Source: UBA1672 sp963977495
GTDB lineage: Bacteria > Pseudomonadota > Alphaproteobacteria > Micavibrionales > Micavibrionaceae
Assembly (NCBI GenBank): GCA_963977495.1
Contig: CAXBOT010000005.1
Coordinates: 1-64,000, forward strand
DNA: 64,000 nt
Direction of reading: 5' to 3'
Shown: one piece after another, positions 8,568 to 17,048 of the stretch
Numbering within the stretch: position 1 is the first letter of the stretch
Layout: each line of letters starts with the position of its first letter
Translations under genes and position numbers: made by a program
Notes under the pieces: generated by a model
What the model saw: the letters and a program-made list of their open reading frames with translations, nothing else
Database searches by the model: none
Told to the model about the DNA's origin: nothing

Positions 8568-9095
8568 CTACACCTCAAGTAAAACCATGATAATGGCCAA
8601 TAAATTACCTACAGCAAAGATCCCGTAAGACACTTTCAGCCATGTAAATTTCGGAACAATAGAATATCGGGACATGTCATAAATATCATAAACAACGGCC
8701 TTACCAAGTTTACTGCCATCATTATAAACTGGCATAAACATATCCATAAACTCATCTTTTTCAAGATGCCCGATATCATTAAAATGTAACAAATTAATAT
8801 CTCTGTGGCTGGACTTGCGATAACGGCGCTTGGGATAAATACAAATCATTGCCGCCAGAATACTCATCACTGATGATATAATAGAAACCACCGCAGCCAC
8901 TTGAAAAGGCTCATGATCAATTTGATTAAGGCAAACCGGAATAAGAATAGAGTTTAAAAATATCAAAACCTGCGCTTTTTGATCGGCAAGGCGCATAATA
9001 ACCGACAATTTATTTATTGTTGCAGACATGACCTGCCCACGAAGCATGGCTTCCCATCTTTTTTGCCCGGAAAGTTCCGACATTTTATCACCCAT
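8568..9095 (-). CDS. Pycsar-effector-like (DUF5706) membrane protein
   Basis: This 175-residue protein matches the layout of Pycsar-effector TM proteins (PF18967, formerly DUF5706). An N-terminal helix with the family-like motif ADQKAQVLIFLNS leads into TM1 (about 39-57). TM2 is FQVAAVVSIISSVMSILAAM (about 65-84). A cytosolic stretch of some 65 residues follows with YPKRRYRKSS, and then a last TM (about 152-173). In classical Pycsar defence a neighbouring nucleotide cyclase makes cCMP or cUMP, which triggers such effectors to damage the membrane. No cyclase is seen here; the partner is a GT4 gene 6 bases downstream. The family also has members outside defence, so the role is open. ATG at 9095 is used; Met5 is an alternative. 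Confidence 0.7.
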   Translation of the reverse strand: MGDKMSELSGQKRWEAMLRGQVMSATINKLSVIMRLADQKAQVLIFLNSILIPVCLNQIDHEPFQVAAVVSIISSVMSILAAMICIYPKRRYRKSSHRDINLLHFNDIGHLEKDEFMDMFMPVYNDGSKLGKAVVYDIYDMSRYSIVPKFTWLKVSYGIFAVGNLLAIIMVLLEV

Positions 9096-9238
9096 AGAGT
9101 TTATTATGACTACTCGGGAACGTACTCTAATCAGATTCCATAAATTTGAAAAGGAATTTTTCTGCAGCGCAACACAAAAATGCGAAATTATGTCAAACAG
9201 ATTGTATTTCTATCGTGCTCAAGCATTTTTACCCTTGA

Positions 9239-9244
9239 TATAAT
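9239..9244 (+). promoter_or_regulatory. -10-like TATAAT before clpS
   Basis: A perfect TATAAT lies only 5 bases before the first ATG of the clpS frame (9250). If it is the real -10 box, transcription begins near 9251 and that ATG cannot be used. This supports the internal start at 9319. No good -35 is visible at 17 bases. Confidence 0.4.
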
Positions 9245-9318
9245 GGTATATGACGATAACTTATGACACTAGAAACCGAAATACGCAGGTAAAACGGTTA
9301 AACAACAGGCAACATTTG

Positions 9319-9678
9319 ATGCATAACATATATTGTCAAAGTGACGAGCCCGATCAAAATGATAATGACGGGGATGAAGGGCAAACCGACCATGGTTTAG
9401 TCCTGAAAACGCGTCCGAAGACACAAAAACCATCCATGTATAAAGTGTTGTTGTTAAATGATGACTACACACCGATGGAATTTGTCGTCCATGTTCTGGA
9501 GAGCATTTTTAAAAAGAACCGTCAGGAAGCAACCGACATCATGCTCCATGTTCACAGACGCGGCGTTGGTATTTGCGGCGTATTCACCTATGAAGTTGCA
9601 GAAACCAAGGTGGCACAAGTCATGGATTTTGCCCGCGCAAACGAACAACCCCTGCAATGCACCATGGAAAAAGAATAA
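9319..9678 (+). CDS. clpS: ClpS adaptor (N-degron recognin)
   Basis: ClpS binds N-terminal Leu, Phe, Tyr or Trp of substrates and hands them to ClpAP. The core is plain: PSMYKVLLLNDDYTPMEFVV followed by VLESIFKKNRQEATDIMLHVHRRG and a terminal GVFTYEVAETK strand. The NDDYTPMEFV segment holds the pocket residues of the family. Start at Met 9319 gives 119 residues, normal for alphaproteobacteria; the longer frame from 9250 would give 142 and collides with a -10-like box. The acidic stretch DEPDQNDNDGDEGQTD is the flexible N-terminal extension used in ClpA engagement. clpA lies 1.5 kb downstream, separated by amt. Confidence 0.95.
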   Translation: MHNIYCQSDEPDQNDNDGDEGQTDHGLVLKTRPKTQKPSMYKVLLLNDDYTPMEFVVHVLESIFKKNRQEATDIMLHVHRRGVGICGVFTYEVAETKVAQVMDFARANEQPLQCTMEKE

Positions 9679-9711
9679 CTTCCCCCAAGCACAAACACCG
9701 CCCCCTCCGCC

Positions 9712-9741
9712 AGCCGATGTTATCCCGACATCGGCTTTATT
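9712..9741 (+). terminator. Terminator after clpS
   Basis: A perfect 9-bp stem AGCCGATGT/ACATCGGCT (9712-9720 with 9728-9736) with a 7-base loop is followed by a short T-rich run TTAT. It sits 33 bases after clpS and separates it from amt. Confidence 0.7.
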
Positions 9742-9757
9742 GCAGCGCAAAAAATAG

Positions 9758-9787
9758 TTGACACATTCCGAAACTTTGAGTTATGCA
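9758..9787 (+). promoter_or_regulatory. Putative sigma-70 promoter of amt
   Basis: TTGACA at 9758-9763 is a perfect -35. With an 18-base spacer, TATGCA (9782-9787) would serve as -10; TTATGC gives 17 bases. The start codon of amt is about 55 bases further on. Nitrogen control cannot be seen directly; I found no convincing sigma-54 GG-N10-GC element. Confidence 0.5.
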
Positions 9788-9830
9788 TAATTTGCAATAC
9801 TGGCATACGCAAAATGAATACATGAAACTT

Positions 9831-9835
9831 GGAGG
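9831..9835 (+). promoter_or_regulatory. GGAGG ribosome-binding site deciding the amt start
   Basis: GGAGG lies 5 bases before TTG 9841. It overlaps the earlier TTG at 9829, so translation should begin at 9841. Confidence 0.7.
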
Positions 9836-9840
9836 TTATC

Positions 9841-11091
9841 TTGGAAACAGGATTTATTTTAAACACATTCTTTCTACTGATCTGCGGCGCGATGGTCATG
9901 TTTATGGCGGCGGGCTTTACCATGCTGGAGGCCGGCATGGTGCGAAGCAAATCTGTCGCCGTCATTCTGGTTAAAAACATTGTCTTATACGCCATCGCGG
10001 GGCTGATGTTCTACGTGATTGGCTTTAATTTAATGTTTACGGATGTAAATGGCGGTTTTTTTGGAACCCCCATGCCCTGGACAGGCGATGACACAGCTGC
10101 GCTGAATGGTGATTACAGCGCGGGTTATGCCTCATACGCCTTCTGGTTTTTCCAAATGGTCTTTGTGGCAACCGCCGCCTCTATCGTTTCCGGCACATTG
10201 GCCGAGCGCATAAAACTCTGGCCATTCATGATTTTCGCAGCGCTGCTCACAGGTGTTATCTACCCGATTACGGGCAGTTGGGCTTGGGGCGGCGGCTGGC
10301 TCTCGGAAATGGGATTCAGTGATTTCGCCGGCTCGACGCTCGTGCACTCAGTTGGCGGATGGGCCGCACTGACAGGCGCTATTATTCTGGGGGCACGCCA
10401 AGGACGTTTCAGCAGTGAAGGCGGCAAACCACGCACCATCACGGGAAGCTCTTTACCACAAGTAACGCTCGGGACATTTATTTTATGGTTTGGCTGGTTC
10501 GGCTTTAACGGCGGATCACAGCTTTCAATTGCCACCACCGAAGACGCATTGGCTGTGGCCAAGATTTTTGCCAACACCAATATTGCGGCGGCGGCGGGCG
10601 TTATGTGTGTCCTACTCTTTAGCCAGCTTAAAACCGGACGCATTGATGTAGCCATGGTTTTGAACGGCGCGTTGGCGGGGCTGGTTGCCATTACCGCAGG
10701 CCCGCTTCTGCCAAGCCTTGGTCTTGCAGCCCTCATTGGCGCGGCAGGTTCTATTGTTATGCTCGGCGCATCCGCGCTCTTGGAAAAATTAAAAATTGAT
10801 GATGTGGTCGGCGCAGTTCCGGTACATTTAGGGGCAGGCATCTGGGGAACGCTCGCCGTTACGTTATCTGATCCCGATGCATCGCTGATCACACAAATTA
10901 TTGGTATTGGCGCTATCGGCCTGTTTGTATCGATTACCAGTCTTATCATTTGGGCTGTGCTCAAACAAACGATCGGCATTCGCCTGCACTGGTCAAAAGA
11001 AGAAGTCGGCGGTGATTGGGCGGAACTGGGTGTACGCGCCTATAATTTAGGATTTAGCGACTATTCCACCGCGCCTATTTCTGCCGAATAA
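9841..11091 (+). CDS. amt: Ammonium transporter (Amt/MEP/Rh family)
   Basis: This is a 416-residue polytopic inner-membrane channel for ammonium with about 11 TM helices. Family marks are GFTMLEAGMVRSKSVAVIL in TM1-2, the pore histidine segment FAGSTLVHSVGGWAAL, and the second histidine in VPVHLGAGIWG. The frame opens at TTG 9829, but a GGAGG at 9831-9835 lies inside it and points to the TTG at 9841, giving LETGFILNTF as N-terminus. No PII gene (glnK) sits upstream, which is unusual because amt is often paired with it. The C-terminal tail EEVGGDWAELGVRAYNLGFS is the cytosolic gate region that PII contacts. Confidence 0.94.
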   Translation: METGFILNTFFLLICGAMVMFMAAGFTMLEAGMVRSKSVAVILVKNIVLYAIAGLMFYVIGFNLMFTDVNGGFFGTPMPWTGDDTAALNGDYSAGYASYAFWFFQMVFVATAASIVSGTLAERIKLWPFMIFAALLTGVIYPITGSWAWGGGWLSEMGFSDFAGSTLVHSVGGWAALTGAIILGARQGRFSSEGGKPRTITGSSLPQVTLGTFILWFGWFGFNGGSQLSIATTEDALAVAKIFANTNIAAAAGVMCVLLFSQLKTGRIDVAMVLNGALAGLVAITAGPLLPSLGLAALIGAAGSIVMLGASALLEKLKIDDVVGAVPVHLGAGIWGTLAVTLSDPDASLITQIIGIGAIGLFVSITSLIIWAVLKQTIGIRLHWSKEEVGGDWAELGVRAYNLGFSDYSTAPISAE

Positions 11092-11120
11092 TGCCCATAA
11101 TATTGAGGATAAAATAAAGT

Positions 11121-11144
11121 AAGAGCATATTTATTTATGCTCTT
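11121..11144. terminator. Hairpin between amt and clpA
   Basis: A perfect 9-bp stem AAGAGCATA/TATGCTCTT with loop TTTATT lies 29 bases after amt. It is followed by AACTTTT rather than a clean T run, so it may be a weak terminator or an mRNA-stabilising hairpin. Confidence 0.5.
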
Positions 11145-11228
11145 AACTTTTCGTGAAGGCGTAGCGTGGTAAAAAAGACTGTGCTAAGATGTACAGGTTC
11201 TCCGTACACTCAATTTAATAGGATATTC

Positions 11229-13529
11229 ATGCTATCTCGTAATCTGGAACAAACACTACATCGTGCCTTGGCCATCGCCAATGAAAAGAATCATGAATAC
11301 GCGACGCTGGAACATTTGTTACTGGCACTCACCAGCGATCAGGATGCAATGGCTGTATTGCGCTCGTGCGGGATTGATCTTGATGATCTGTCCTCTGCCC
11401 TGCTGCATTATATCGAAAATGACCTCAGCAGCCTGATTAACGCCAATATAGACGAATCAAAACCAACCAACGCTTTCCAGCGCGTATTACAACGCGCCGC
11501 CATTCATGTGCAATCTTCGGGACGCGAAGAAGTCACAGGCGCGAATGTTCTGGTCGCTTTATTCTCTGAACGTGAAAGCCATGCGGTCTTCACCCTGCAA
11601 GAACGCGACATGACCCGTTTCGACGCTGTGAACTATATTTCCCACGGCATTGCAAAAGTACCCTCCCAAGGTGATCCTGATAAAACACCACAAGGGGTTG
11701 AGGCCGAAAAAGAGGTCAAAGCCGGAAAAGAAGCGCTGGACGCCTATTGCACAGACCTCAATAAAAAGGCCGCTGATGGCGGTATTGATCCATTAATCGG
11801 ACGCGAACAAGAAGTTGAGCGCACCATCCAAATCCTATGTCGCAGATCCAAAAACAACCCTCTTTATGTTGGTGATCCGGGTGTTGGTAAAACCGCCATT
11901 GCCGAAGGGCTAGCCAAACGCATCATCGAAAAAGAAGTACCCGAAGTGCTGCATGATGCGGTGATTTACTCGCTTGATATGGGTGCATTACTGGCCGGAA
12001 CACGCTATCGCGGAGATTTTGAGGAACGCCTGAAAGCCGTCTTGGCGGAACTGGAAAATATTCCTGAATCTGTTTTATTCATCGATGAAATTCACACCAT
12101 CATTGGCGCAGGCGCGACAAGCGGCGGTGCAATGGATGCGTCGAACTTGCTGAAACCTGCATTATCTAACGGGTCCTTACGCTGCATCGGCTCAACAACC
12201 TATAAAGAATACCGCAATCACTTTGAAAAAGACCGCGCCTTGGTGCGTCGTTTCCAGAAAATTGATGTGCCCGAGCCAAGCATCGAAGACACGATTAAAA
12301 TTCTGGAAGGGCTGCAACCCTACTATGAAAAACATCACAACGTTAAATACACCAACAGCGCCCTTAAGGCCGCCGTTGAGCTTTCTGCCAAATATATTGG
12401 TGAGCGCAAATTACCCGATAAAGCCATCGACATTATTGATGAAGTCGGCGCAGCGCAAATGCTGGTGACGGAAGATAAGCGCAAAAAAACCATCGGGCAT
12501 AAAGACATCGAAAATGTGATTGCGGCGATTGCGCGCATTCCATCGACCAGTTTGAATAAGAACGATCGCGAAGCCCTGCAAAACCTGGAACGTGACCTCA
12601 AAACGCTAGTCTACGACCAAGACAGAGCGATTGATACATTATGCGATTCCGTCAAAATGGCGCGCGCGGGATTACGCGACGCGGAAAAACCCATTGGATC
12701 ATATTTATTTTCCGGCCCCACGGGTGTTGGTAAAACCGAAGTTGCGCGGCAGCTTTCAAAATCCATGGGCGTGGAGCTTTTGCGTTTTGATATGTCAGAA
12801 TATATGGAACGTCATTCCGTCTCCCGCCTGATCGGTACACCGCCGGGCTATGTTGGCTTTGAACAAGGCGGCCTCATGACCGATAAAGTCGATCAGCATC
12901 CGCATTGTGTTTTATTATTGGACGAAATTGAAAAAGCCCACCCTGATTTATTCAATATTCTGTTACAGGTTATGGATTACGGCAAGCTGACCGATAATAA
13001 CGGCAAAACCATTGATTTTCGCAACGTCATCCTGATTATGACCACCAATGCGGGCGCCTCCGACATGGCCAGAACCCCAATTGGTTTCGGACGTGAAATC
13101 GGGGACATGGATTATGCGGATAATGACGCCATCACAAAAACTTTCACGCCGGAATTTCGTAACCGTCTGGACGCGATTGTCCCCTTCGACAATCTAAAAC
13201 CTTCCACGGTTGAGCGTGTGGTCGATAAATTTATCATCCAACTCGAAGCCCAGCTTTCTGATAAAAACGTCATCATCGAGTTGAGCAGCAGCGCGCGTAA
13301 ATATCTGGCGGAAAAAGGCTATGACGTCACCATGGGTGCGCGCCCGTTAGGCCGTATCATTCAAGAGAAGATCAAACGCCCCTTGGCGGAAGAAATTCTG
13401 TTTGGCAAATTGCAAAAAGGTGGCGCGGTGACCATTGATTATGATGGTGAAACGCTCAGCTTTATCTATGAAGAAGATAATCCTCGAAAACGCCGCAAAA
13501 ACCAGCAGGAAAAGCAAAAAGCGACGTAA
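11229..13529 (+). CDS. clpA: ClpA, ATP-dependent unfoldase of ClpAP
   Basis: ClpA unfolds N-degron and other substrates and feeds them to ClpP. The double Clp-N repeat (MLSRNLEQTLHRALAIANEK onward) binds ClpS. The first AAA domain has Walker A GDPGVGKT near residue 215 and Walker B FIDEIH. The second has GPTGVGKTE near 495 and LLLDEIEKAH. The IGF loop for ClpP docking is present in TPIGFGREIGDMD. The frame is open from 11166, but the family N-terminus and a TAGGA site place the start at ATG 11229 (766 residues). The tail RKRRKNQQEKQ is basic. clpP is not in this window. Confidence 0.96.
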   Translation: MLSRNLEQTLHRALAIANEKNHEYATLEHLLLALTSDQDAMAVLRSCGIDLDDLSSALLHYIENDLSSLINANIDESKPTNAFQRVLQRAAIHVQSSGREEVTGANVLVALFSERESHAVFTLQERDMTRFDAVNYISHGIAKVPSQGDPDKTPQGVEAEKEVKAGKEALDAYCTDLNKKAADGGIDPLIGREQEVERTIQILCRRSKNNPLYVGDPGVGKTAIAEGLAKRIIEKEVPEVLHDAVIYSLDMGALLAGTRYRGDFEERLKAVLAELENIPESVLFIDEIHTIIGAGATSGGAMDASNLLKPALSNGSLRCIGSTTYKEYRNHFEKDRALVRRFQKIDVPEPSIEDTIKILEGLQPYYEKHHNVKYTNSALKAAVELSAKYIGERKLPDKAIDIIDEVGAAQMLVTEDKRKKTIGHKDIENVIAAIARIPSTSLNKNDREALQNLERDLKTLVYDQDRAIDTLCDSVKMARAGLRDAEKPIGSYLFSGPTGVGKTEVARQLSKSMGVELLRFDMSEYMERHSVSRLIGTPPGYVGFEQGGLMTDKVDQHPHCVLLLDEIEKAHPDLFNILLQVMDYGKLTDNNGKTIDFRNVILIMTTNAGASDMARTPIGFGREIGDMDYADNDAITKTFTPEFRNRLDAIVPFDNLKPSTVERVVDKFIIQLEAQLSDKNVIIELSSSARKYLAEKGYDVTMGARPLGRIIQEKIKRPLAEEILFGKLQKGGAVTIDYDGETLSFIYEEDNPRKRRKNQQEKQKAT

Positions 13530-13555
13530 AATCTATCGCTATATTAAACTGAAAA

Positions 13556-14293
13556 TCAGGGCGTCTGCACCTTTGGTTGCGCGGCTGAAAGCGTATCGCA
13601 CCGCATTTCAATAACAGCCTCCGCTTCGGACACAGACAGATTTTCTTCATCCCTTAAGATGTTCACCGCCTTACGCGGGTCTTTCTCGACACTCAAAATA
13701 GAAAAAAGTCGATCCCACATGCCTTGCGGAACTGAGCTGTAGATTTCGTGTGAGCGGGTTTTTTGATGCACGCGCGCCTGAAGCTGCTTATCCAAAAACG
13801 TATCCAAATCATTCTTTCCGCATGGCATCACCTCATACCACGCCCCATCATAAAAGGCGACGGGAACAGAAAATTCATATGATTGTGGCTTTAACCCGCA
13901 CGCGTTATTGTCTTGATTGTCTAAAACCACGGTGGATGTAAGGCTATAATTCGGATCAACGGATAAAAATGCCTTATCCCGATAAAACAGCTTCACTTGT
14001 TTGGTCAGCGCAGGCATATCCACTTCTTTAATACTGATCGTATCGACATCCAATTGCCCAACTTCATCAGATTTTTTTATAAAGTTCTGAATCGTGAATG
14101 TCTTAAATGATTCGGACATACAGGCGCGTGATTGCGGATGGATTAAATGCCAATATAATTTCTCGTCTTTATCCTGCGCTGCCTCAACATAGCTTTCGAC
14201 AAAACTACGCTGTTCTTGCGTCAAATTGGGGGTTTGCGCATATCCCGCATGGGGCATGAACACGCTCAGAATGAGAGAGAATAAAAAAATCAT
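13556..14293 (-). CDS. Secreted protein of unknown function
   Basis: This 245-residue protein has a clear signal peptide, MIFLFSLILSVFMPHAGYAQ, so it is periplasmic or exported. The mature part has an alpha-rich N-terminus and a beta-rich middle with isolated Cys residues at HPQSRACMSES, NNACGLKP, EVMPCGKND and EMRCDTL, which could form disulfides. The C-terminal 60 residues (DRLFSILSVEKDPRKAVNIL) look helical. I do not recognise a family. It lies 3 bases after the RidA gene on the same strand, so the two are probably co-transcribed. It converges on clpA 26 bases away. Confidence 0.8.
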   Translation of the reverse strand: MIFLFSLILSVFMPHAGYAQTPNLTQEQRSFVESYVEAAQDKDEKLYWHLIHPQSRACMSESFKTFTIQNFIKKSDEVGQLDVDTISIKEVDMPALTKQVKLFYRDKAFLSVDPNYSLTSTVVLDNQDNNACGLKPQSYEFSVPVAFYDGAWYEVMPCGKNDLDTFLDKQLQARVHQKTRSHEIYSSVPQGMWDRLFSILSVEKDPRKAVNILRDEENLSVSEAEAVIEMRCDTLSAAQPKVQTP

Positions 14294-14296
14294 GCC

Positions 14297-14758
14297 CTAC
14301 CCTATCTCAAAAACAGCATCAATTTCAACAGCCACACCCAAAGGCAATGACGGCGCACCAACTGCAAAACGAGCATGTTTCCCCGCCGCGCCCATCACGT
14401 CGGCGATCAGGTTTGACGCACCATTAATCACCATCGGCTGATCGGTGAAATCAGGCGTACAATTCACAAAACCACCAAGCTTCACACAACGCTTAACGCG
14501 CACCCAGTCACCGCCCACCGCATCATTGACTTGCGCCAGAATATTAAGCGCACAGGCCTGCGCGGCGGCTGCGCCATCTTCCACACTCAGACCATCGCCC
14601 AAACGTCCCAGATGCATCTTTTCCCCATTCAGGAAAGGTATTTGGCCGGAAACATAAACCATATTGCCCGATATGACATAAGGAACATAATTTGCTGCCG
14701 GTGCTGCCGCTGCAGGAAGTGTGAATCCTAGCTCTTGAAGTTTTGTGCCAAGTGTCAT
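14297..14758 (-). CDS. RidA family protein (YjgF/YER057c)
   Basis: This is a 153-residue protein of the RidA superfamily. RidA hydrolyses reactive enamine/imine intermediates made by PLP enzymes. Family marks are YVPYVISGNMVYVSGQIPF, AAAQACALNILAQVNDAVGG, VKLGGFVNC and the C-terminal LPLGVAVEIDAVFEI. It lacks the strict Arg-Asn-Pro pattern of archetypal RidA, as many members of this longer alphaproteobacterial subgroup do, so catalysis should not be assumed. The frame is open from 14806, but AAAGG lies 8 bases before ATG 14758 and the family begins near MTLGTKLQELG. Confidence 0.85.
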   Translation of the reverse strand: MTLGTKLQELGFTLPAAAAPAANYVPYVISGNMVYVSGQIPFLNGEKMHLGRLGDGLSVEDGAAAAQACALNILAQVNDAVGGDWVRVKRCVKLGGFVNCTPDFTDQPMVINGASNLIADVMGAAGKHARFAVGAPSLPLGVAVEIDAVFEIG

Positions 14759-14848
14759 AGTTTTTGCCTTTCCGTTTATATGAAGCTCTGCCATAATCGG
14801 AAACAAATATAGATCCGTAAAGCAGAATTTAACAGGACAGACGAATTA

Positions 14849-15244
14849 ATGGGCATATTCAGTTTTTTAGGCGTACTTTCTCCAGCGCACATCTCGCTTT
14901 TCACGCTCACCTCGCGTGGCAAGAAAATCGGGAAAGATCAGGCCGAGAATGTATATTACGAAGCGCCAGCCAGAAAAGGCTATAAACGCCCGCGCCGTTG
15001 GGTGATGTATAACGGCGCGCCCGAAGCCACCAAAGTGCCACCGGAATGGCATGGATGGATCCACCATCAAACAAATACAGTGCCCGATGAAAGCGGTGAG
15101 TCTTATCGCCGCCCTTGGCAAAAACCGCATCGCGCCAATATGACCGGCACAAATAAAGCCTATCGCCCCCCCGGACACATACTTTCGGGCGGTAAACGCG
15201 AAAAGGCAACAGGTGACTATGAGGCGTGGACACCTTCGGAATAA
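14849..15244 (+). CDS. NDUFA12 family complex I accessory subunit
   Basis: This 131-residue protein belongs to the NDUFA12 (B17.2) family, a supernumerary subunit of respiratory complex I found in alphaproteobacteria and mitochondria. Recognisable pieces are GKDQAENVYYEAP, RRWVMYNG, the strongly conserved VPPEWHGWIHH and the proline-rich RPPGHIL. It associates with the peripheral arm rather than spanning the membrane. The N-terminus MGIFSFLGVLSPAHISLFT is somewhat hydrophobic. In many alphaproteobacteria it precedes the MlaD and DUF2155 genes, as here. No complex I core genes are nearby. Confidence 0.92.
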   Translation: MGIFSFLGVLSPAHISLFTLTSRGKKIGKDQAENVYYEAPARKGYKRPRRWVMYNGAPEATKVPPEWHGWIHHQTNTVPDESGESYRRPWQKPHRANMTGTNKAYRPPGHILSGGKREKATGDYEAWTPSE

Positions 15245-15346
15245 AGATAAACTATAGATAAGTGCATATCCAAAAAGGTATATACTTTACGCACTTCCCA
15301 ACACATGCTACCCCTTTTATGGGGAAAAACAGAACAGAGTGATGAT

Positions 15347-15805
15347 ATGAAACGCAGTATTGCAGAAACAATTTTAGGCGCCGTTGTCCTGATCGCCGCA
15401 GGGCTTTTTCTGGCATACAGCATCAAAACTGCTGATATCGGAACGACTGAGGGCTACTCAATATCCGCTGATTTTTCAAGCGTTGGCGGTTTAAAACCCG
15501 GTGATGTCGTACAGATCAGCGGCGTTAAGGTCGGCACAGTTTCCTCTGTTGAACTTATGCCTGATACCTATCTTGCGCGCGTTCATATGAGCATCCGCGA
15601 AGGTCATGAACTCCCCGTAGACACAGCCGCCCTAATCAGCAGCGAAAGCCTTCTTGGCGGTCAATATCTGGCGTTAGAGCCGGGCGCGGAAGACGACATG
15701 ATCCCATCGGGCGGCAATATTCAATACACGCAAGCCCCTCAAAATCTGGAGCAGCTTCTTGGTCAATTCATATTCAGCATGCAAAATGACAAAGACAAAG
15801 AATAA
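15347..15805 (+). CDS. mlaD: MlaD-type phospholipid-transport substrate-binding protein
   Basis: MlaD is the periplasmic, inner-membrane-anchored MCE protein of the Mla system that keeps outer-membrane lipid asymmetry. A single N-terminal TM (ETILGAVVLIAAGLFLAYSI) precedes the MCE domain with FSSVGGLKPGDVVQISGVKV and the later ISSESLLGGQYLALEPG. It is 152 residues, near the family norm. The frame is open from 15305, but family alignment starts at MKRSIAETILGA, ATG 15347. The 3' end overlaps the DUF2155 gene by 20 bases, so the two are translationally linked. mlaE and mlaF are not in this window. Confidence 0.93.
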   Translation: MKRSIAETILGAVVLIAAGLFLAYSIKTADIGTTEGYSISADFSSVGGLKPGDVVQISGVKVGTVSSVELMPDTYLARVHMSIREGHELPVDTAALISSESLLGGQYLALEPGAEDDMIPSGGNIQYTQAPQNLEQLLGQFIFSMQNDKDKE

Positions 15806-16346
15806 CTCTTTTCTGCGGCTCTTTGCCGGATTTCTGTTCTTGATCGGCACGATTTCTACCAATTATGCAGATGCACGGGAAATGACGGAATATCCGCGTG
15901 TGAAGCTGCAAACGCTCGATAAAGCCACAGCGCGCACCATGACCTTTAACGCAAAGGTCGGCAGCACAATACGATTTGGCCCCTTATATATCCGCGTCGA
16001 AAGCTGTCAGAAGGCCTCCCCCATCGACAAGCCCGAATCCGCCGCGTTTCTGGAAGTGTGGGAAGTCGACACCGACGATAACGCACAATGGGTATTCAGC
16101 GGATGGATGTTCGCATCCTCCCCCGGTTTATCGCCGATGGATCATCCGATTTATGATGTGTGGGTTCTGGATTGTCTGGATTATGATAAAAATACCGGCG
16201 ATACGACCACCCCCGATAATAAAACTGTTGCCGATGGCAACGGCAATACCGCCGATGACGGCGCAAGCCATGATACGGCGCACACCACAGAGCCGCCGCA
16301 ACATGACAATCCCAACCATGCGGATAATCAGGATTTATTGGAATAA
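15786..16346 (+). CDS. DUF2155 domain periplasmic protein
   Basis: This 186-residue protein has a signal peptide (FLRLFAGFLFLIGTISTNYADA) and a DUF2155 domain at about 45-135. Signatures are TARTMTFNAKVGSTIRFGPL, the paired Cys in VESCQKASP and VLDCLDY, and EVWEVDTDDNAQWVFSGWMF. A low-complexity Asp/Thr/His-rich tail of some 50 residues follows and is likely disordered. It starts at ATG 15786 inside the end of mlaD. DUF2155 proteins recur next to mlaD and aat in alphaproteobacteria, but their biochemical role is not established. The frame from 15759 would remove the normal signal-peptide start. Confidence 0.87.
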   Translation: MTKTKNNSFLRLFAGFLFLIGTISTNYADAREMTEYPRVKLQTLDKATARTMTFNAKVGSTIRFGPLYIRVESCQKASPIDKPESAAFLEVWEVDTDDNAQWVFSGWMFASSPGLSPMDHPIYDVWVLDCLDYDKNTGDTTTPDNKTVADGNGNTADDGASHDTAHTTEPPQHDNPNHADNQDLLE

Positions 16347-17012
16347 TCAGCCTTGCATCTCAAAATATGATGCAATCAATTGACGCTCTGTTTGCCCGCG
16401 ACACCCAAAATCACACGACTTGTCCAAAGCAGCAGTAAGCTTGTCCATATAATCATCATGCGGGATTTCATAAACGCCGAATTGCTCCAAATGTGGATTG
16501 GTGAATTGCGTATCGAGAATATCATACCCCGCGTGATATAAACGTGCCGCCAAATGCACGAGGGCAACCTTGCTCGTATCGGTTTTGCAGGAAAACATAC
16601 TCTCTCCAAAAAATGCCCCACCGAGCGCGATACCGTATAGTCCGCCCACCAATATATCATCCTGCCAACATTCCACCGAATGGGCATAACCCAATATATT
16701 CAACTTACAATAAGCCTCTATGATTTGTGGGTTGATCCATGTTTCTGTGCGCCCGCTTGCTTCTTGCGCACAGGCTTTGATCACGCCCTCAAAATCAGTG
16801 TTGATCCGAATCTCATAGAACTGCCCTTGTATTTTCATTTGGCGGACGCTCTTTTTAAGCCGCTTAGGGACGTGCATAGCGCGAATAGATATCTGTCCGC
16901 GCAGTTCTGGGCATATCCACTGCACATCATCGCTCTGCGCGCTCTGTGCCATAGGGAACAACCCTTGTGCATAGGCAGAAAGCAAAATTTCAGGAGTCAA
17001 GACAATGCGCAT
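16347..17012 (-). CDS. aat: Leucyl/phenylalanyl-tRNA-protein transferase
   Basis: Aat adds Leu or Phe from aminoacyl-tRNA to proteins with N-terminal Lys or Arg and so creates primary N-degrons for ClpS. The 221-residue protein opens with LTPEILLSAYAQGLFPMAQS, then WICPELRGQISI, and holds the conserved core HSVECWQDDILVGGLYGIAL followed by GGAFFGESMF and LDTQFTNPHL. Length matches the family. It is the last gene of a long minus-strand run and meets the DUF2155 gene head-on with no gap. ClpS and ClpA occur elsewhere in this window. Confidence 0.96.
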   Translation of the reverse strand: MRIVLTPEILLSAYAQGLFPMAQSAQSDDVQWICPELRGQISIRAMHVPKRLKKSVRQMKIQGQFYEIRINTDFEGVIKACAQEASGRTETWINPQIIEAYCKLNILGYAHSVECWQDDILVGGLYGIALGGAFFGESMFSCKTDTSKVALVHLAARLYHAGYDILDTQFTNPHLEQFGVYEIPHDDYMDKLTAALDKSCDFGCRGQTERQLIASYFEMQG

Positions 17013-17048
17013 ATTTAAAACTATGACGGAGAAGGATAGAAAATTCCA

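Noticed and set aside
7341..9095. Complete Pycsar defence system
   Set aside because: No nucleotide cyclase gene lies next to the effector-like gene, so defence function is not supported.
9250..9318. Longer clpS start at 9250
   Set aside because: A TATAAT box overlaps the needed leader and the added 23 residues have no family match.
10260..10979. Long minus frame of 239 codons inside amt
   Set aside because: It is antisense to a well-matched ammonium transporter and has no recognisable domain.
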